From positions 18,083,697 through 18,147,696 of the forward strand of contig AP025066.1 in NCBI GenBank assembly GCA_036186865.1: DNA of 64,000 bases. Direction: 5' to 3'. The position numbers and the translations under genes were made by a program. This document shows, in pieces, positions 45,732-57,298 of the stretch. This DNA is from Eustoma russellianum. Its lineage: Eukaryota; Streptophyta; Magnoliopsida; Gentianales; Gentianaceae. The notes below the pieces were generated by a model. It ran no database searches and had not been told where the DNA came from. It was given only the letters and a program-made list of their open reading frames with translations. Position 1 is the stretch's first letter. Each line of letters opens with the position of its first letter.

Positions 45732-47390
45732 TCATGTCCACTCTGTCCTTGGTAAGTCAGTCACGAAATCCATAGTAATATGATCCCACTTCCATTCGGG
45801 GACTTCAAGAGGTTGTAGTAATCCAGCGGATCTCTGATGTTCCGCTATCACCCTGTGGCAAACAAGGCATTTCTCTACGAACTCACAATTTGCCTTTTCA
45901 TGCCAGGCCACTAGAATCTTTGTTTTAAGTCTTGGTACATTTTGTTTGGCTCCAGGGTGGATAGAGAAACATGCATTATGATCTTCATGAAGAATTTCGT
46001 TCCTTATATCATCGTCACAGGGTACGCACAGTCTTTCTCGAAACCACAAGCTATCATCCTTCCTGATCGTAAAATCCTCAGATGGTTTCGTTCTCAACCT
46101 GTCCTTTATTTTCTTTAAAGTTTCGTCCTTTCCTTGACCCTCCTTGATCTTGTCAATCAGCGAAGGAATCAATACCAACTTTGCGAGCATGCCCTCAATG
46201 GAATCAACCTCCTCAAATTCTTCCATATCACGCTGCAGAGGTGGTTGACGCGGATGGCTTGTCTTTCTACTCAGAGCGTCGACAACTTTATTGGATTTTC
46301 CTGGATGATATAGGATAGAAATGTCGTAGTCCTTCATCAACTCTAGCCATCTGCGTTGACGCATGTTTAATTCTTTTTGGGTGAAGAGGTACTTAAGGAT
46401 CTTGTGATCTGTGAAGATTTCACACCTCTCACCATACAAATAATGTCTCCATATTTTTAGGGCAAAGACTACGACTGCTAATTCAAGATCATGTACCGGG
46501 TAATTTTGTTCAAATGGATTTAGCTGTCTAGATGCATACGCGATCACTCGATCTTTCTGCATTAGTACACATCCAATTCCATTCTTAGAGTCATCGCTAT
46601 ACACCACAAAATTTTCACTCGGAATAGGTTGTGCCAAAACTAGGGCAGAAGTTAGCTTCTCCTTTAATTCAGTAAAACTCTTTTCACAATCTGAGGTCCA
46701 TTCGAACTTGGTCTTTTTCTGTGTCAATCGGGTAAGAGGTATGGAAATTCGAGAAAACCCCTCAACAAACTTACGATAGTAGCCAGCGAGACCGAGAAAA
46801 CTCCGTACTTCTGTAACGTTGGTCGGCCTTGGCCACTCTGTGATTGCCTCGATTTTCTTGGGATCTACGGATATACCATCTTTAGATATCACGTTTTCCA
46901 GAAATGCTACACTGTGCAGCCAGAACTCGCATTTATTAAATTTAGCATACAATTGTTTTCTCTGTAAGATATCGAGAACAGTCCTTAAGTGGGCCATATG
47001 GGACTCTTCATCAGGTGAGTAGATCAAGATATCGTCAATGAAGACTACTACAAACTTGTTCAGTTGCTCTTGAAATACTCGATTCATTAAATCCATAAAT
47101 GCCGCGGGAGCGTTGGTCAATCCAAACGGCATTACGAGAAATTCATAGTGTCTGTAACGTGTCTGGAATGTGGTTTTCGGGACGTCCTCGGCTTTGATCT
47201 TTAATTGAAAGTATCCGGAACGAAGATCAATTTTACTGAAAATTCGTACTCCCCGAAGCTGATCGAACAAATCGTCGATCCTAGGCAATGGGTACTTGTT
47301 CTTTATAGTGATTTTGTTGAGTTCTCGACAATCTATACATAACCGCATACTTTGTCCTTTTTCTTTACAAACAGTACGGGGGCACCCCAA
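45732..47390 (-). pseudogene. RT, RNase H and integrase zinc domain of element D
   Basis: This is a 552-codon open stretch. RT: RLCIDCRELNKITIKNKYPL, the catalytic FIDDI at 47028-47042, FLGLAGYYRKFVEGFS. RNase H: VVYSDDSKNGIGCVLMQ (a Ser-Asp-Asp where Asp-Ala is usual), AYASRQLNPFEQNYPVHDLEL, TDHKILKYLF. Integrase zinc domain: H and CLVC motifs near 45860-45990. A 1-base loss near 47350 separates it from the RT N-terminus and a frameshift near 45750 from the integrase core. Confidence 0.92.
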
Positions 47391-48093
47391 GGCGAAACAC
47401 TTGGGCGAATGAGTTTCTTTTCTAACAATTCATGTAACTGTTCTTTCAACTCCTTCAATTCCTCAGGTTCCATTCGATAGGGAGCCTTCGATATTGGCTC
47501 TGCTCCCGGAATTAGATTAATTTCAAAAGATATTTCTCGTTTCGCAGGAAGGCCCGATAGTTCCTCTGGAAACACATCAGGATATTCTCGGACCACCGAG
47601 ACTTGAGAAAGGTCGGAGGGCGCTTAATTGACATTTATTGCATAAACGAGAAACCCTTCGTGTCCTTTCTTCAACGCCTTGCTGGCGCAAATCGCCTTTA
47701 CATAAACATTCTTGGGGTGCTTCCTTAATTTCGAGCCTCCTTGAAAGTTTACTTCCTTAAGTGTGGGATTCTTAATAGTAACCCTCTTTTCATTACAATC
47801 GATGTGGGCAAAATTCTTGGAGAGCCAATCCATCCCAAGAATCATATCGAAATCCGTCATGGGTATGGGAATTAGGTCGGCATCAAACCGGTGATCATCG
47901 AACTCAAGTTTGCAGTTTCTGAAAATGTGGTGAGACATAAGCACCTGATCCCCAGCTGCTTAAACTCTATAGGGCATATCAATATAGGTTGGATTGTGAT
48001 CAATATTCTTTGCGAATTTCTTTGATATAAAGGAGTGGCTAGCACCACCATCAAATAGTACATTGGCAGGCACTGAGCATACTAGAATAGCTC
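47391..48093 (-). pseudogene. Protease and RT N-terminus of element D
   Basis: The aspartic protease reads NVLFDGGASHSFISKKF: D-S/T-G is changed to D-G-G. Stops at 47957-47959 and 47621-47623 interrupt the frame. The part 47624-47944 has the protease end (FDMILGMDWLSKNFAHIDC) and 47333-47596 the RT entry (VREYPDVFPEELSGLP, PYRMEPEELKELKEQL). Coding appears to resume only after the intron-like segment 48094-48174. Confidence 0.88.
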
Positions 48094-48174
48094 CTGGATA
48101 TGCGAGATTTACTAAGCAACAGCAGGGCAATAGTATTGACAAAATCTAAATATTGCATAAACTTTAAAATGTAC
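48094..48174 (-). other. Intron-like segment at the gag-pol junction of element D
   Basis: Minus strand: GCAG before GTACATTTTAA, and TATCCAG before GAGCT, 81 nt in all. The gag stop TAA (48164-48166) lies just inside the 5' splice site. Removing the segment would join gag to the protease frame through a Val-Ala-Gly codon junction. Element F has a 74-nt counterpart at the same place. Splicing is predicted, not shown. Confidence 0.6.
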
Positions 48175-49403
48175 CTGCCACCACATCATTGGCCTCTTCA
48201 GCAGCTGCGTCTGTCATAGCATGAACTCTCGCATTAGTACGCTGACGCTGGTTCTTAGGTTGTTGCTGCTGTGGGGCCCTTTTTTCCAGGAAATATTTGG
48301 CCATGTCTCCTACTTTTCCACACCCAAAGCAGGTGGTTCCCTTATCTGGACAATATTTGATGATGTGGCCCACCTTGCCACACCCGAAGCACTTTCCTGC
48401 CTGAAAGTAGCACTCTCCAACCTGATGCTTATTGTAGTGAGAACAATTTGGAATAGCAGACTGCTAGCCCTGATTCTTTGACTGATTCTTTTAGGAAAGG
48501 CGTTGGAATCGATTCTTTCCTTGGCGTCATAGGCCCCTTGAGTTTTGCTTTGCAGCTTTGCGGGACCCTCCATTCCGTGATGTTTCTCTCCCTCTTTTCT
48601 GTCCTATCTTGTCACGGCGAATAATATCCCTCTCTATTCGGTAACAAGCATCCAATAGCGCGCCAAAATTGGTCGGGTTTGCGTTGACCAACCAGGTCCT
48701 GATCCTAGGGTTTAACCCTCTTTCAAACTTCAACATTTTAGTTTTTTCATCGTTCATAGTAGATGGTTGAAATCTTCCCAGGGCTATGAACTTGTTAGCA
48801 TATTCTGCGACTGTCATTCCTTATTCTTGTACTAACGACTCGAACTCATGTCTCTTCTGCAGCTTAACGGAGGGTGGTATGTAAAATTTGTTGAATTCTT
48901 GGAGAAATCTCTCGCATGAAATCGGCCTTGGTAGAGATTGCATGTTGGATTTCCACCATTGGTTGGCCTCTCCAAGTAGGAACGGCCTGACAGCCTGAGT
49001 ATTTACTTCCTCGAGTGCTCGAATCAACTCAAAGCAATTCTCAACTTCATCCAGCCACTTTTCAGCGGCATCCGAATCTGACTTTCCTTCAAAGGGTGGA
49101 ACATTAGCTCTTTTCAGTTTTTTGAAATAGTACTGAGCATCCCTGACCGGTTCGTTGAGGCTGAGGGACATTCTCTTGCAGCATCACTTGACCGATTTGG
49201 GTTACGGTCTGGCAGAAGTTCTGGAAGGCATTAATATCTGGAATCATTTGTGGTAAGGGCCCCTGGGGTTGCGGAATGTTCTGAGCTGGGGGCGGATTTT
49301 GATCTGGTGGTGGTGGGGGTGGAGGAACCTGAGCAGGTGGAGGAGGAATAGGCTCATGCACCTCTGGTCTGGCTCTGGCAGGTCTGCCTCGTGGTCGTGC
49401 CAT
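48164..49403 (-). pseudogene. gag of element D
   Basis: ATG 49401-49403 starts MARPRGRPARAR, followed by a Pro-rich stretch. A frameshift near 49155 leads into the Gag core (RDAQYYFKKLKRANVPPFEG, WLDEVENCFEL, LLGEANQWWKS). A TAA at 48818-48820 and further stops (48524-48526 and two more below) break the C-terminal half. Near 48400-48260 come the zinc knuckles: CFGCGKVGHIIKYC intact, and a second one in which the His and last Cys are Asp and Phe. The Gag frame ends at TAA 48164. Element F gives the intact comparison. Confidence 0.92.
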
Positions 49404-49697
49404 CTGCACTATGAAGTGTTGGGGTTTTATTCAAGGTTGGAATGTCATAATATATGACAGAATTTAATTCATAATCCAATAGATGTTTAAAGGAATAACT
49501 CAGGAAGATATAAAATTGCATAGACTAGGATTTTCGTTATTAAGTCATGACTCTAGTTTCCCAGTCTATGTTATCTTAGTCTAAGGTCGACTCTCATCTA
49601 AGATCATGACTTAAATCTAAGATCAAACTTAGATTTCTAGAATCATAGCTTAGTTCTATATTCTGCCTGGATCTATAGCCTCAGCTCTGATACCACC
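49404..49697 (-). other. Element D leader and PBS
   Basis: The PBS (minus strand TGGTATCAGAGC) is at 49684-49695. The ~280-nt leader contains several TCTAAGATCAA/TTAGACTAAG motifs. Confidence 0.9.
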
Positions 49698-50021
49698 TGT
49701 AGCGCCCCGCACCCCGGCCCAGCCGGATACGGTGCGCCCGCTGTACTTCACTACGGAGAGTACCAGGCGTTAATCCATAACATATCTTAGTCCAGAATAA
49801 AATATGTGGACTTTCATGCTTACACGTCAACAGGTAAGAAAAACCGAGGCAGAATAAAAACTTTCAAAATGAAAGCGTCTAAACATTCATCATAAGTCTT
49901 ACAGACATGTTCTTAAAATGCGGAAATACGAAATCCATTGTTTCTAACACCAATTCATAAAAGTTCATCAATCATGACCGTCTCGCCAAAAAAACCCTTA
50001 AGTCACCCTTCAATCGCTCTT

Positions 50022-50118
50022 CTACGGATAAGGCACCCTAGGCTCGTCCTCGATCCACTCGACCCTATTTTCTGCGGGTTCTGGGAGGAAAAATAAGGGG
50101 GTGAGTGACAACGTCACC
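50022..50118 (-). other. D 5' LTR hairpin, acceptor-like site and mini-exon frame
   Basis: Minus strand GGTGAC (50113-50118) pairs with GTCACT (50104-50109). CAG lies at 50081-50083 and the exon-like frame 50022-50080 ends V-E-W-I-E-D-E-P-R-V-P-Y-P and TAG. Confidence 0.6.
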
Positions 50119-50437
50119 AGCAAGTAAACCATAAATAATCGTGAATTAAATGGAAAGTACATACAAGAACTAAACCCCAAAAGTTTTGGTTTAGTAACAT
50201 ACCTGACCTTCCATCCAATATTCGTAAGTAACAAGCTCATAACTTATAAAAAAAATCATAACTTAGGAGCTATCAAGTCGTAACATCTTAGCCTAAGTAA
50301 CATGTACAAAATATTTCGATGAACCATTAAATGCAACATGCATGAATATGCACATGTGATGCATCATGATAAAAATGAGGATAAGTTCTTTCGTTCTTTC
50401 TTTCAAAACATCATCGTCAAGAAAACAAGAGAGTGTT

Positions 50438-50594
50438 CAGATCTATTCTATCCGGATCTGAGGTGGTCATATTCTTCCCTTCGAATCTATTATTTCCGGA
50501 TCCAAAAACGGTCACATCATCAATCATAGTCATCAGGTCTATTCTCTCCGGGCCTGTACGGTCATAATCATCAGATCAATTAACCCCGGATCTG
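50438..50594 (-). repeat. CCGG hairpin array in D 5' LTR, four units
   Basis: Same units as at 41406-41650 but about 88 nt (two 44-nt units) shorter. Confidence 0.8.
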
Positions 50595-52788
50595 GAGCGG
50601 GTCATGCTGGCCAGAAACATACGGTACCGATGGAAAGCGTTCTTTTAAAAACAGAATCTTTTCTTTAAAAATGCTTTTTCGTCATTCTTTCTCATAAAAC
50701 TAGTTTCATAAATCATGTAAATGACGATGATGCAATGTATGACGTGCACTATGCAATTCATGACAAAATGCGTCACATATGTACATGTATGTTCTTGTTC
50801 TTTAGGCTGGAAAAATTTCCAGATTTATCATTCTATTCATGCGGCCTAGAATCCTCATATTTTCGGCCCCTCATCATGATTTCTTAACTTACATACGCAT
50901 AAGTGTTACGACCCTGCTTTTGTGGCTATTATAGAGTATGCTTTTGTGGCTATTATAGAGTATAGATAAAGTATAGGAAAAATAAAATCTTAAGTGAAAT
51001 AGGAAAAGAGATATAGGATAGAGTTTAATCAATGATAATTCCATATCCAATTAGGAATATACTATTCAACCCTACCCTACCCTACTTCTATATAAACCCA
51101 ACATAACACCAAATTAACCCCATCCCATTCTCCTTGCCTGCCGCCATACTATCTAGAGAAAAAAAAAACCTACAACCTAAAATCTACCCTCAGCAGCTTT
51201 CCCTATTCCCTGCAAAAGAGTAACGGCAGCAAGGCTGCCCTTTTTTTCCAATCCAACAGCCGGTGCTTTCACACGGAAAAAGGAAGCCAAATCTTGCTTA
51301 ATTTCAACCCCAATTCGATTAACGGTATAGTATATACGGATTAAGGCAAGTACTCTTCCTATATTTGCTATGTTTTTGCAAATCTTATGGCTTTATTTTC
51401 GTATCAAATCGGATCATGATAATTTATTTTTGATTTGCATAGATTGTTGTTTATACGTATGTAATCATTGTAAATATGATCGGTTGTATATGTATGTATA
51501 TATAAGATTGAATTTTGTAAGTATTTGAAAGAAAAAAAAGAAAAAGGGCCGAAAGTTTCACAAGAATATATGTTAAAAGCTTCAGCCTCCACTATGTAAA
51601 CCTTGAGAACTCTGAGGGCGTATAGATCTTAATATATGTATGTAACAGAAGTGATAATTTGGGTAAAGGAGGCCGATTGTTCCTGTGGACAGTGGCAACT
51701 TGATGTGTGGTTATGTACACAGATATATATATATATACGACAATGTGTGTTGAAATTGTAAGTGGGGTTGCCGTTATATTGGGATATTTATATATAAAGA
51801 TGCCAAATATAGTAAAGTTGGTAGTTGAGTTTATGAACATGATAATTGTGTATTTTATTTGTAATGACCGAAAATCATGTTAAATATGTTACTTTAATAG
51901 GCCGGCCAGTTTGGTAATTGGACATATGTCGTATGAATATTATGTGTACAGAATAGAAGATATGTATGTTTGAGCGTATATTTATTGTTTGGAGTCATGA
52001 AATTACTATAAAACAGTACCTTCGTTTCTCTTCAGTTTTAAACAGTAGTACATTGGAAAGCTTTTTCTTACCATTTATTTACCTATTTATTTTTCTGTTA
52101 AAAAAGCTTACGCCGGGCTCGCACCATTGATTTAAGTATAACTATTTTTTTTCTCAAGGGATATATGCATGTGCCCAACATTTCACATTTGAATTTCTTT
52201 CTCGAATTAATAAAGAAGTAAACCAATTGTTTTATATTTTGTCTAGTGTTCAGTGGTTAAATTTTCAATTGGATAATGTAATGGTTGCATGAAATTTGTA
52301 CAGTGGGCAAACTTTCTTATTTACAAATTGGTAGGGACGTTGATAAGAGGATGGGTATATGTGAGTGGTACTGAGTATTTATGTGTAAATATATATATAT
52401 ATATATATATATATAAGAATGTGTGCGTGTATGTATATGCATGTATATGCACGTGTATGTGCGTGGGCATCTATATGTATATACGTACATGTGATTGGTG
52501 GTTATTAGGACATCGATATCGTTATTTGGTATGTAATCGTATTTGATATTTGTGTAATTGTATTGGATGTGATTAGAATTGATTGTATTTGACTTGACCG
52601 AAATTGATCGTTTGGAAAATATTTGAAACATCAAACATTTGGAAATTATTTTGGAATGTTGACATTTGACATCATATTCGGGATATCGTATCGATATTTG
52701 AAATTTGTTTTGAAATTTGCATTGTATATTTTGAAGTCACCCTTACGAAGGAAATATATCGATAAGCCGGGTTGGTCCCAAAAAAACG

Positions 52789-52910
52789 GAGCGTCCGGGC
52801 TTATTTGACTATTGCGATAGAGCGCCCGGGCATATTTGACTGCCAATTGGAGCGCCCAGGCATATTTGACTATTTCGATAGAGCGCCTGTGGCATATTTG
52901 ACCATTGAAG
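52789..52910 (+). repeat. ~30-nt tandem repeats in LTR E
   Basis: Four units of GAGCGCCCGGGCATATTTGA type, starting near 52789, 52820, 52850 and 52881. Confidence 0.85.
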
Positions 52911-53000
52911 GATCAATTCGTAAGTCTTGCGATATAAGTCGTTTGTAAGGTAAGAGCCATGGCCATTGCATTGGAATCGTATTGGTATCGATGATCGAAA

Positions 53001-53104
53001 TATCGTATCGTATCGTATCGTATTGCATCGAACATCGTATCGTATCGCATCGAGTATCGTATCGTATCGTATCGATCATCGTACCATATTGTATCGTATC
53101 GAAC
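53001..53104 (+). repeat. ATCGT pentanucleotide repeats in LTR E
   Basis: Runs of ATCGT broken by GCATCG and GATC variants. Confidence 0.9.
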
Positions 53105-53402
53105 ATTTGAAACTGGATTTGGAAATTGGAAAATGGATATTTTGAAATCGAATTTGAATATCGAAAGTTGGAGTGATTTGCATCGCATCGATTTGAAATA
53201 ACATCATCAGATTTGATTATGCTAACACTTGTATGCTGCTGACTTAGTTGCGTGTGCTTTGGTTGCTTGATTGGTATAGGGGTAAAAAGGTGAACTTTAT
53301 TTGAAAAAAGAAGCATGATATTTTTCATATCGTTATTTATGTATTTTATCACACTTACTTCTCCGTGCATGATCCCATAGTAAATATAGGCAAGTTACTT
53401 GC

Positions 53403-53448
53403 TGGGCGATGTATGTCGCTCATCGCACGTTATTAATTGTTTTTGCAG
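53403..53448 (+). other. LTR E hairpin and acceptor-like site
   Basis: TGGGCGA (53403-53409) pairs with TCGCTCA (53416-53422), one G-T pair; CAG at 53446-53448 follows a T-rich tract. The short frame seen in other LTRs is not clear here. Confidence 0.5.
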
Positions 53449-53814
53449 ATAGACAGGTTTATGAGTTAGTACACCCGAGGATGATCAAGAGTGGAGGTTT
53501 CGAGGTTGAGGATATTCTGATGAGCTTTTCGAGGATTTAGCTGAGACATAGTTTATGGGTTTGACATTATGCATTTTGGGAGATTTAGAATTTAGTATCT
53601 GCATTTGATATTTGTATCGAACTAGATTTGCCTAGACATTTATAATAATAATAATGATTATTATTTTATTGAGTATTTTTGTTCTATGACTTCCGCTGAC
53701 ATCGATTTGCGTCAATTTACTGACGTGTAATTGATTCGTATCGACGCCTTGTATTCTCCTTAGTGAGATACGGTGGGTGAGTTCGAGTACTAGGGCTTGG
53801 GACGGGTCGCTACA

Positions 53815-56559
53815 TAAGGGTGTCTCTTCTATTCGCCATATAATTTTCGCGACATTTCGAGACATTGTAAGACCCTTAAATTATTTAATTACCAAACAGG
53901 GTACTGCTGAATCCAGCAGTGCAGTTCCCCACCTTTACCTTTCTTTCAAGCCCAATAAGACTTATTTAATTTGTGCCAGGCCTGGAAAAAAATAGTGCAA
54001 ACATGCCAATAAATAAAGTTCATAAACCCAAGCCGGTTAAACAAGTCTTAAATCACAAGAACGAAGCCTTCAACTAGTTCCATTATTTCGGCCCAGTTTT
54101 CCAGTTCAGTAGCGCTCGCTTTACTTCGGTAGTTACCCCTTAAAATAACTATTCCAGTCTGATTAATTTACATGGACATGCTCATCTACATCCTAAGTCA
54201 TTATCATAAAGTTTACGGAGTAACATAATAACTGTAAAGGGGTCATTTATTCACTTTTCCAAAACGGGTACATGCTGATTTCTGGGATGACCAGTTTTAC
54301 CACAAATTTTATTGTGATCAAACCATAAGTCCTTTTTCAAAAATTCCAACTCACAGACTTAATGAACACATAGGGCTAGTAGCCTACCAAAAATCAGCCC
54401 ATTTGCATATTTCTAAGGTCCGTTTCCGGGTCAATCACCACGTCACTTAAATTCTGTCCAGTCCAGTAATTCCAGCTGGACCAGTTTTACTAAAAGTTCC
54501 ATTAAGAATAAACCATAACTTCTTTTACCAAAATTCCAACTCTCATATTTGCTACATACATAGGACTAATATCATGCCAAGAATTAGCTTAAATGGATAC
54601 TTCTAAGATCCCTTTTTAGGTCATACAATACGTCACATTATTCTGCCCTGTTCCAGTATTTTCCATTTTTGTCACCTTTCCTTACTAAAAGTATTCCAAC
54701 TTGAGTTATTCTTCATAAATAACTTACTAATCATCAAACACACCTTTTAGCATAACTTTACAGGTTCTAAGACATGCCAAAGGTCCTCTACAAATCACTT
54801 CAAAAACAGTTTGAAGGTTACACATAACACACCTTGATCTTGCACCTTTGGTTCATTATAAAATCTATTCTTGGGATAATTAATGTATACGTACCATACC
54901 CCCAAGACAGCCCGTTTCATACACATTCCAGGGCTTAAATCATATTTCCATAATGAACATATTACACCTAAGTCATAAATCATACATCTTGTACACATCT
55001 TTTACCCCACAAGTTACAATCTAGCACAAGAACCACATTTATCCCCCATTTTCATCCAACCGTCCCCCTTACATGTCAAAGAAGAAAACTTTGCCACATT
55101 CATCTTAGATTAACATCATATTCACACTTAAAAAGAGCAAAGAATCCACCTTTGAAGAAAATCTCATACATGCAAGCCACTTATCTTAGAAATACGAAAA
55201 CTTCATGCTTCAAGCTTAGCATTTTACTTCTAAGATTAAAACTTTGTAACATCTAGACATTCAAGCATATACTTTCACACACAAGCCATGAGTATTTATA
55301 GTGTACTTGCCTTCTTCAAGCTTACACCTTTCCTTAGCTTGAAATGAGTATGAAATGAGTGAAGTCTTCCTCCTCTTCACTACATATACCCCACGGTTTG
55401 GAGGGGGGGAAAGAACAACTATTAGCTTTTATCTTAAGTAAAAGACAAAACCAAATGGAGGCTAGATGGCTTACCAAAATGAAGCTTGAATGATGTTCAA
55501 ACCTCCTAAGAAACTAGCACCACTTAATAGCTTGAAAGCTTGAACCTAGTGACCATGGAGGTCACGGTTTTTTGAGCAAGAAGAGTAGCAATGTGAGATT
55601 TACTCAATGAAGGATACAAATCTTCTTAAGGATTTTATAGTGTTCTTACCCAGACCAAGTTGATCTTGGATGATTCTTACACCTTCTTGGTTCAACCTAG
55701 CCATGTGCCTTGGGGAGAAGAGAGGGAAAATTTCTTGCTCTTTGCGAGTTCTTGAGGGTTGAGAGTAAGAGAGAGTTCTAGGGTTTTCTTGGAGAAGATT
55801 TTCTTCACTTAGGCTAAGGGTTAGCCGTTGGAAGCAAGAGAGAATAAGGGGGTAACCTTGGCATGGTTAAGTTAATTAACCCAAGTTACTTTAGCTAATC
55901 AAGGTTACTTTATGACTAACTTGGGTTACTTTATCCAACCATAGTCACTTTAAGGCTAACTTGGGTTACTTTAACCTTGTGGTTAACTTAAAGTAACCAT
56001 GGTAAGGTTTTGAAATGCTCCTTGGTTAGCCATAGAGGGTAATCCGGCGGTTTAAGAATTAAGTGGCCATTACCATGCTTAATTCTCTTTCCAAGGGGGT
56101 TTAATGGAAAGCTATGTAGGTAGTTGCCCCTTTTTACTGATTATTTTTCCCTTTTCTTGATTTGAAATATAATTAAGAAAATTATGATCCTTCTTGGACT
56201 CATGGGGTCGAAATTTTGTGGGTGTTGGGGAAAAATTATTCCACCACTTAAAATGGTTCAATTGCTATTTGGGCTTATTTAAAGAAGGCCCTTATGATTA
56301 GCCTTCTTTTAATTTGAAAGAAAACCTTCTAAGGCCCTTTTTATCCTTGTGGCCGAAATCTCTTAGGCCCTTGGGGGTGAATTGGCCACTTCACATAGTC
56401 CATAATTCATGCTTGAATTATTATACAATATTTTCCTTAATACAAATCTAATTTAAGAAGTAATCATAAAACTAAATAAATTGTACTTGAAAATGCAACT
56501 TTTCATAAATTCACTTAGACACGTCTCAAGTACAATGTGATTCCTCGTTAGGTACAACA
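53815..56559 (-). repeat. Element D 5' LTR, outer part
   Basis: It matches 41954-44690 and ends GGTACAACA, followed by the TSD TATGG (56560-56564). No gene inside. Confidence 0.92.
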
Positions 56560-56564
56560 TATGG

Positions 56565-57182
56565 TTCAAACGATCTCCTCCTAAATCTGTAAGATCAAAC
56601 GGTTTTGATCTAATGGTAGGAGAAGGTTCAGCTTTGATCCAAAGGCTGAAATTCAAACTGAGCTAAATGTCCAACCGAATGTGGTTTTCATATAATGATC
56701 TAGGTTTAATCATGTATTTTGGTTTTCCATCTAACGGCAGTAATTTTAATCTTCCAAAACCGCCGGGAGGTTTTCATCTGACGGCTCTAGTCGATCTACG
56801 GTTATGATCCGACGGTCACGATTCCTTCTGCGAAAACCGATTTCCAACCGATCCCTCTATATAAACAGAGGATGGATGTGTAATCAAAAGACACCCTCAG
56901 CTTCTAATTTTGCATTCATCTTCATACTTTATGCATCACGTCCAAGAGAAGTCAGGACACTCGAAGGTTCGCTGTAGTTCAAGTTTAGCAGTGCCGCTAA
57001 ACTGAACAGGTACCTGTTGTATCCTGGGAGACGGTTGCTAACGCCGGTTAGGTACAGTATACTGGAGCAATACGTCTTAAGGACAGAGTCCTCGACTCGC
57101 CCCGGGTTTGGTTTACTGTTTACTGTTTTCATACACACACACTGAACAATTGCGTCTTGTACAGGATTGATTGTTTCCAACA
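56565..57182 (+). repeat. Element J 3' LTR, third piece
   Basis: It matches about 26691-27294, with TATATAAA at 56858-56865. The LTR ends at 57182 and the CTTTT TSD follows. Confidence 0.92.
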
Positions 57183-57187
57183 CTTTT

Positions 57188-57298
57188 CATCTTCATTTAT
57201 GAGCATACAAATGACGGGTGATTTTGCTTTAAGCCTTCATTTTAGTTTTCTTTGCTACATGATCCGAAGACATTCAGCCTATTGGCCCCCAAACAGCC
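57188..57298 (+). other. Putative host intron end and 5' UTR
   Basis: A T-rich stretch ends with CAG at 57275-57277, then 21 bases lead to the kinase-like ATG. With 25990-26005 it would form an intron of about 105 bp into which J inserted. Confidence 0.45.

Larger units (their letters stand above)
49698..50903 (-). repeat. Element D 5' LTR, inner part
   Basis: It matches 40666-41957. It carries the mini-exon module (50022-50118) and a four-unit hairpin array (50438-50594). It is interrupted by solo LTR E at 50904; TAAG at 50900-50903 is repeated after E. Confidence 0.92.
50904..53814 (+). mobile_element. Solo LTR E (2911 bp), gypsy type, inside D
   Basis: TGTTACGACC...GTCGCTACA with no PBS, PPT or coding region. 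D's own other LTR shows the uninterrupted target (near 41950), so the insertion is exact. TAAG is duplicated (50900-50903, 53815-53818); a 5-bp ATAAG is possible if the last A is counted in the target. TATATAAA near 51093 suggests a U3 of only ~190 nt. It carries a 24-nt duplication at its start (50915-50962), (TA)n at 52387-52416, two tandem arrays (52789-52910, 53001-53104) and the hairpin/acceptor module (53403-53448). The orientation on + follows from the terminal GCTACA and the module. Confidence 0.92.
40666..56559 (-). mobile_element. Element D: Tekay-like Ty3/gypsy retrotransposon with 4-kb LTRs (TSD TATGG)
   Basis: LTRs 40666-44690 and 49698-56559 (the latter holding E) flank a 5-kb interior with PBS, gag, protease, RT, RNase H, integrase and a C-terminal chromodomain-like segment, in gypsy order on the minus strand. 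TATGG flanks both sides (40661-40665, 56560-56564). Without E it is about 13 kb. The LTR copies differ by several per cent in the stretches I compared. At least seven stops or frameshifts make it inactive. Closest type by long LTRs and C-terminal motif is the Tekay/Del chromovirus lineage. Confidence 0.92.
26006..57182 (+). mobile_element. Element J: Ty1/copia retrotransposon, split by H and D (TSD CTTTT)
   Basis: The left LTR starts TGTTGGAGG at 26006, the right LTR ends TTTCCAACA at 57182, and CTTTT flanks both sides (26001-26005, 57183-57187). Although 31 kb apart, these are the two ends of one element: its 3' LTR survives as three pieces (31836-32195, 40564-40665, 56565-57182) separated by H and D. 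Interior 27295-31835 encodes a decayed copia polyprotein. About 240 bp of the 3' LTR are missing at the H junction. Confidence 0.9.

Noticed and set aside
40666..56559. D as a potentially active element
   Set aside because: At least seven stops or frameshifts in gag-pol, and an altered protease motif.
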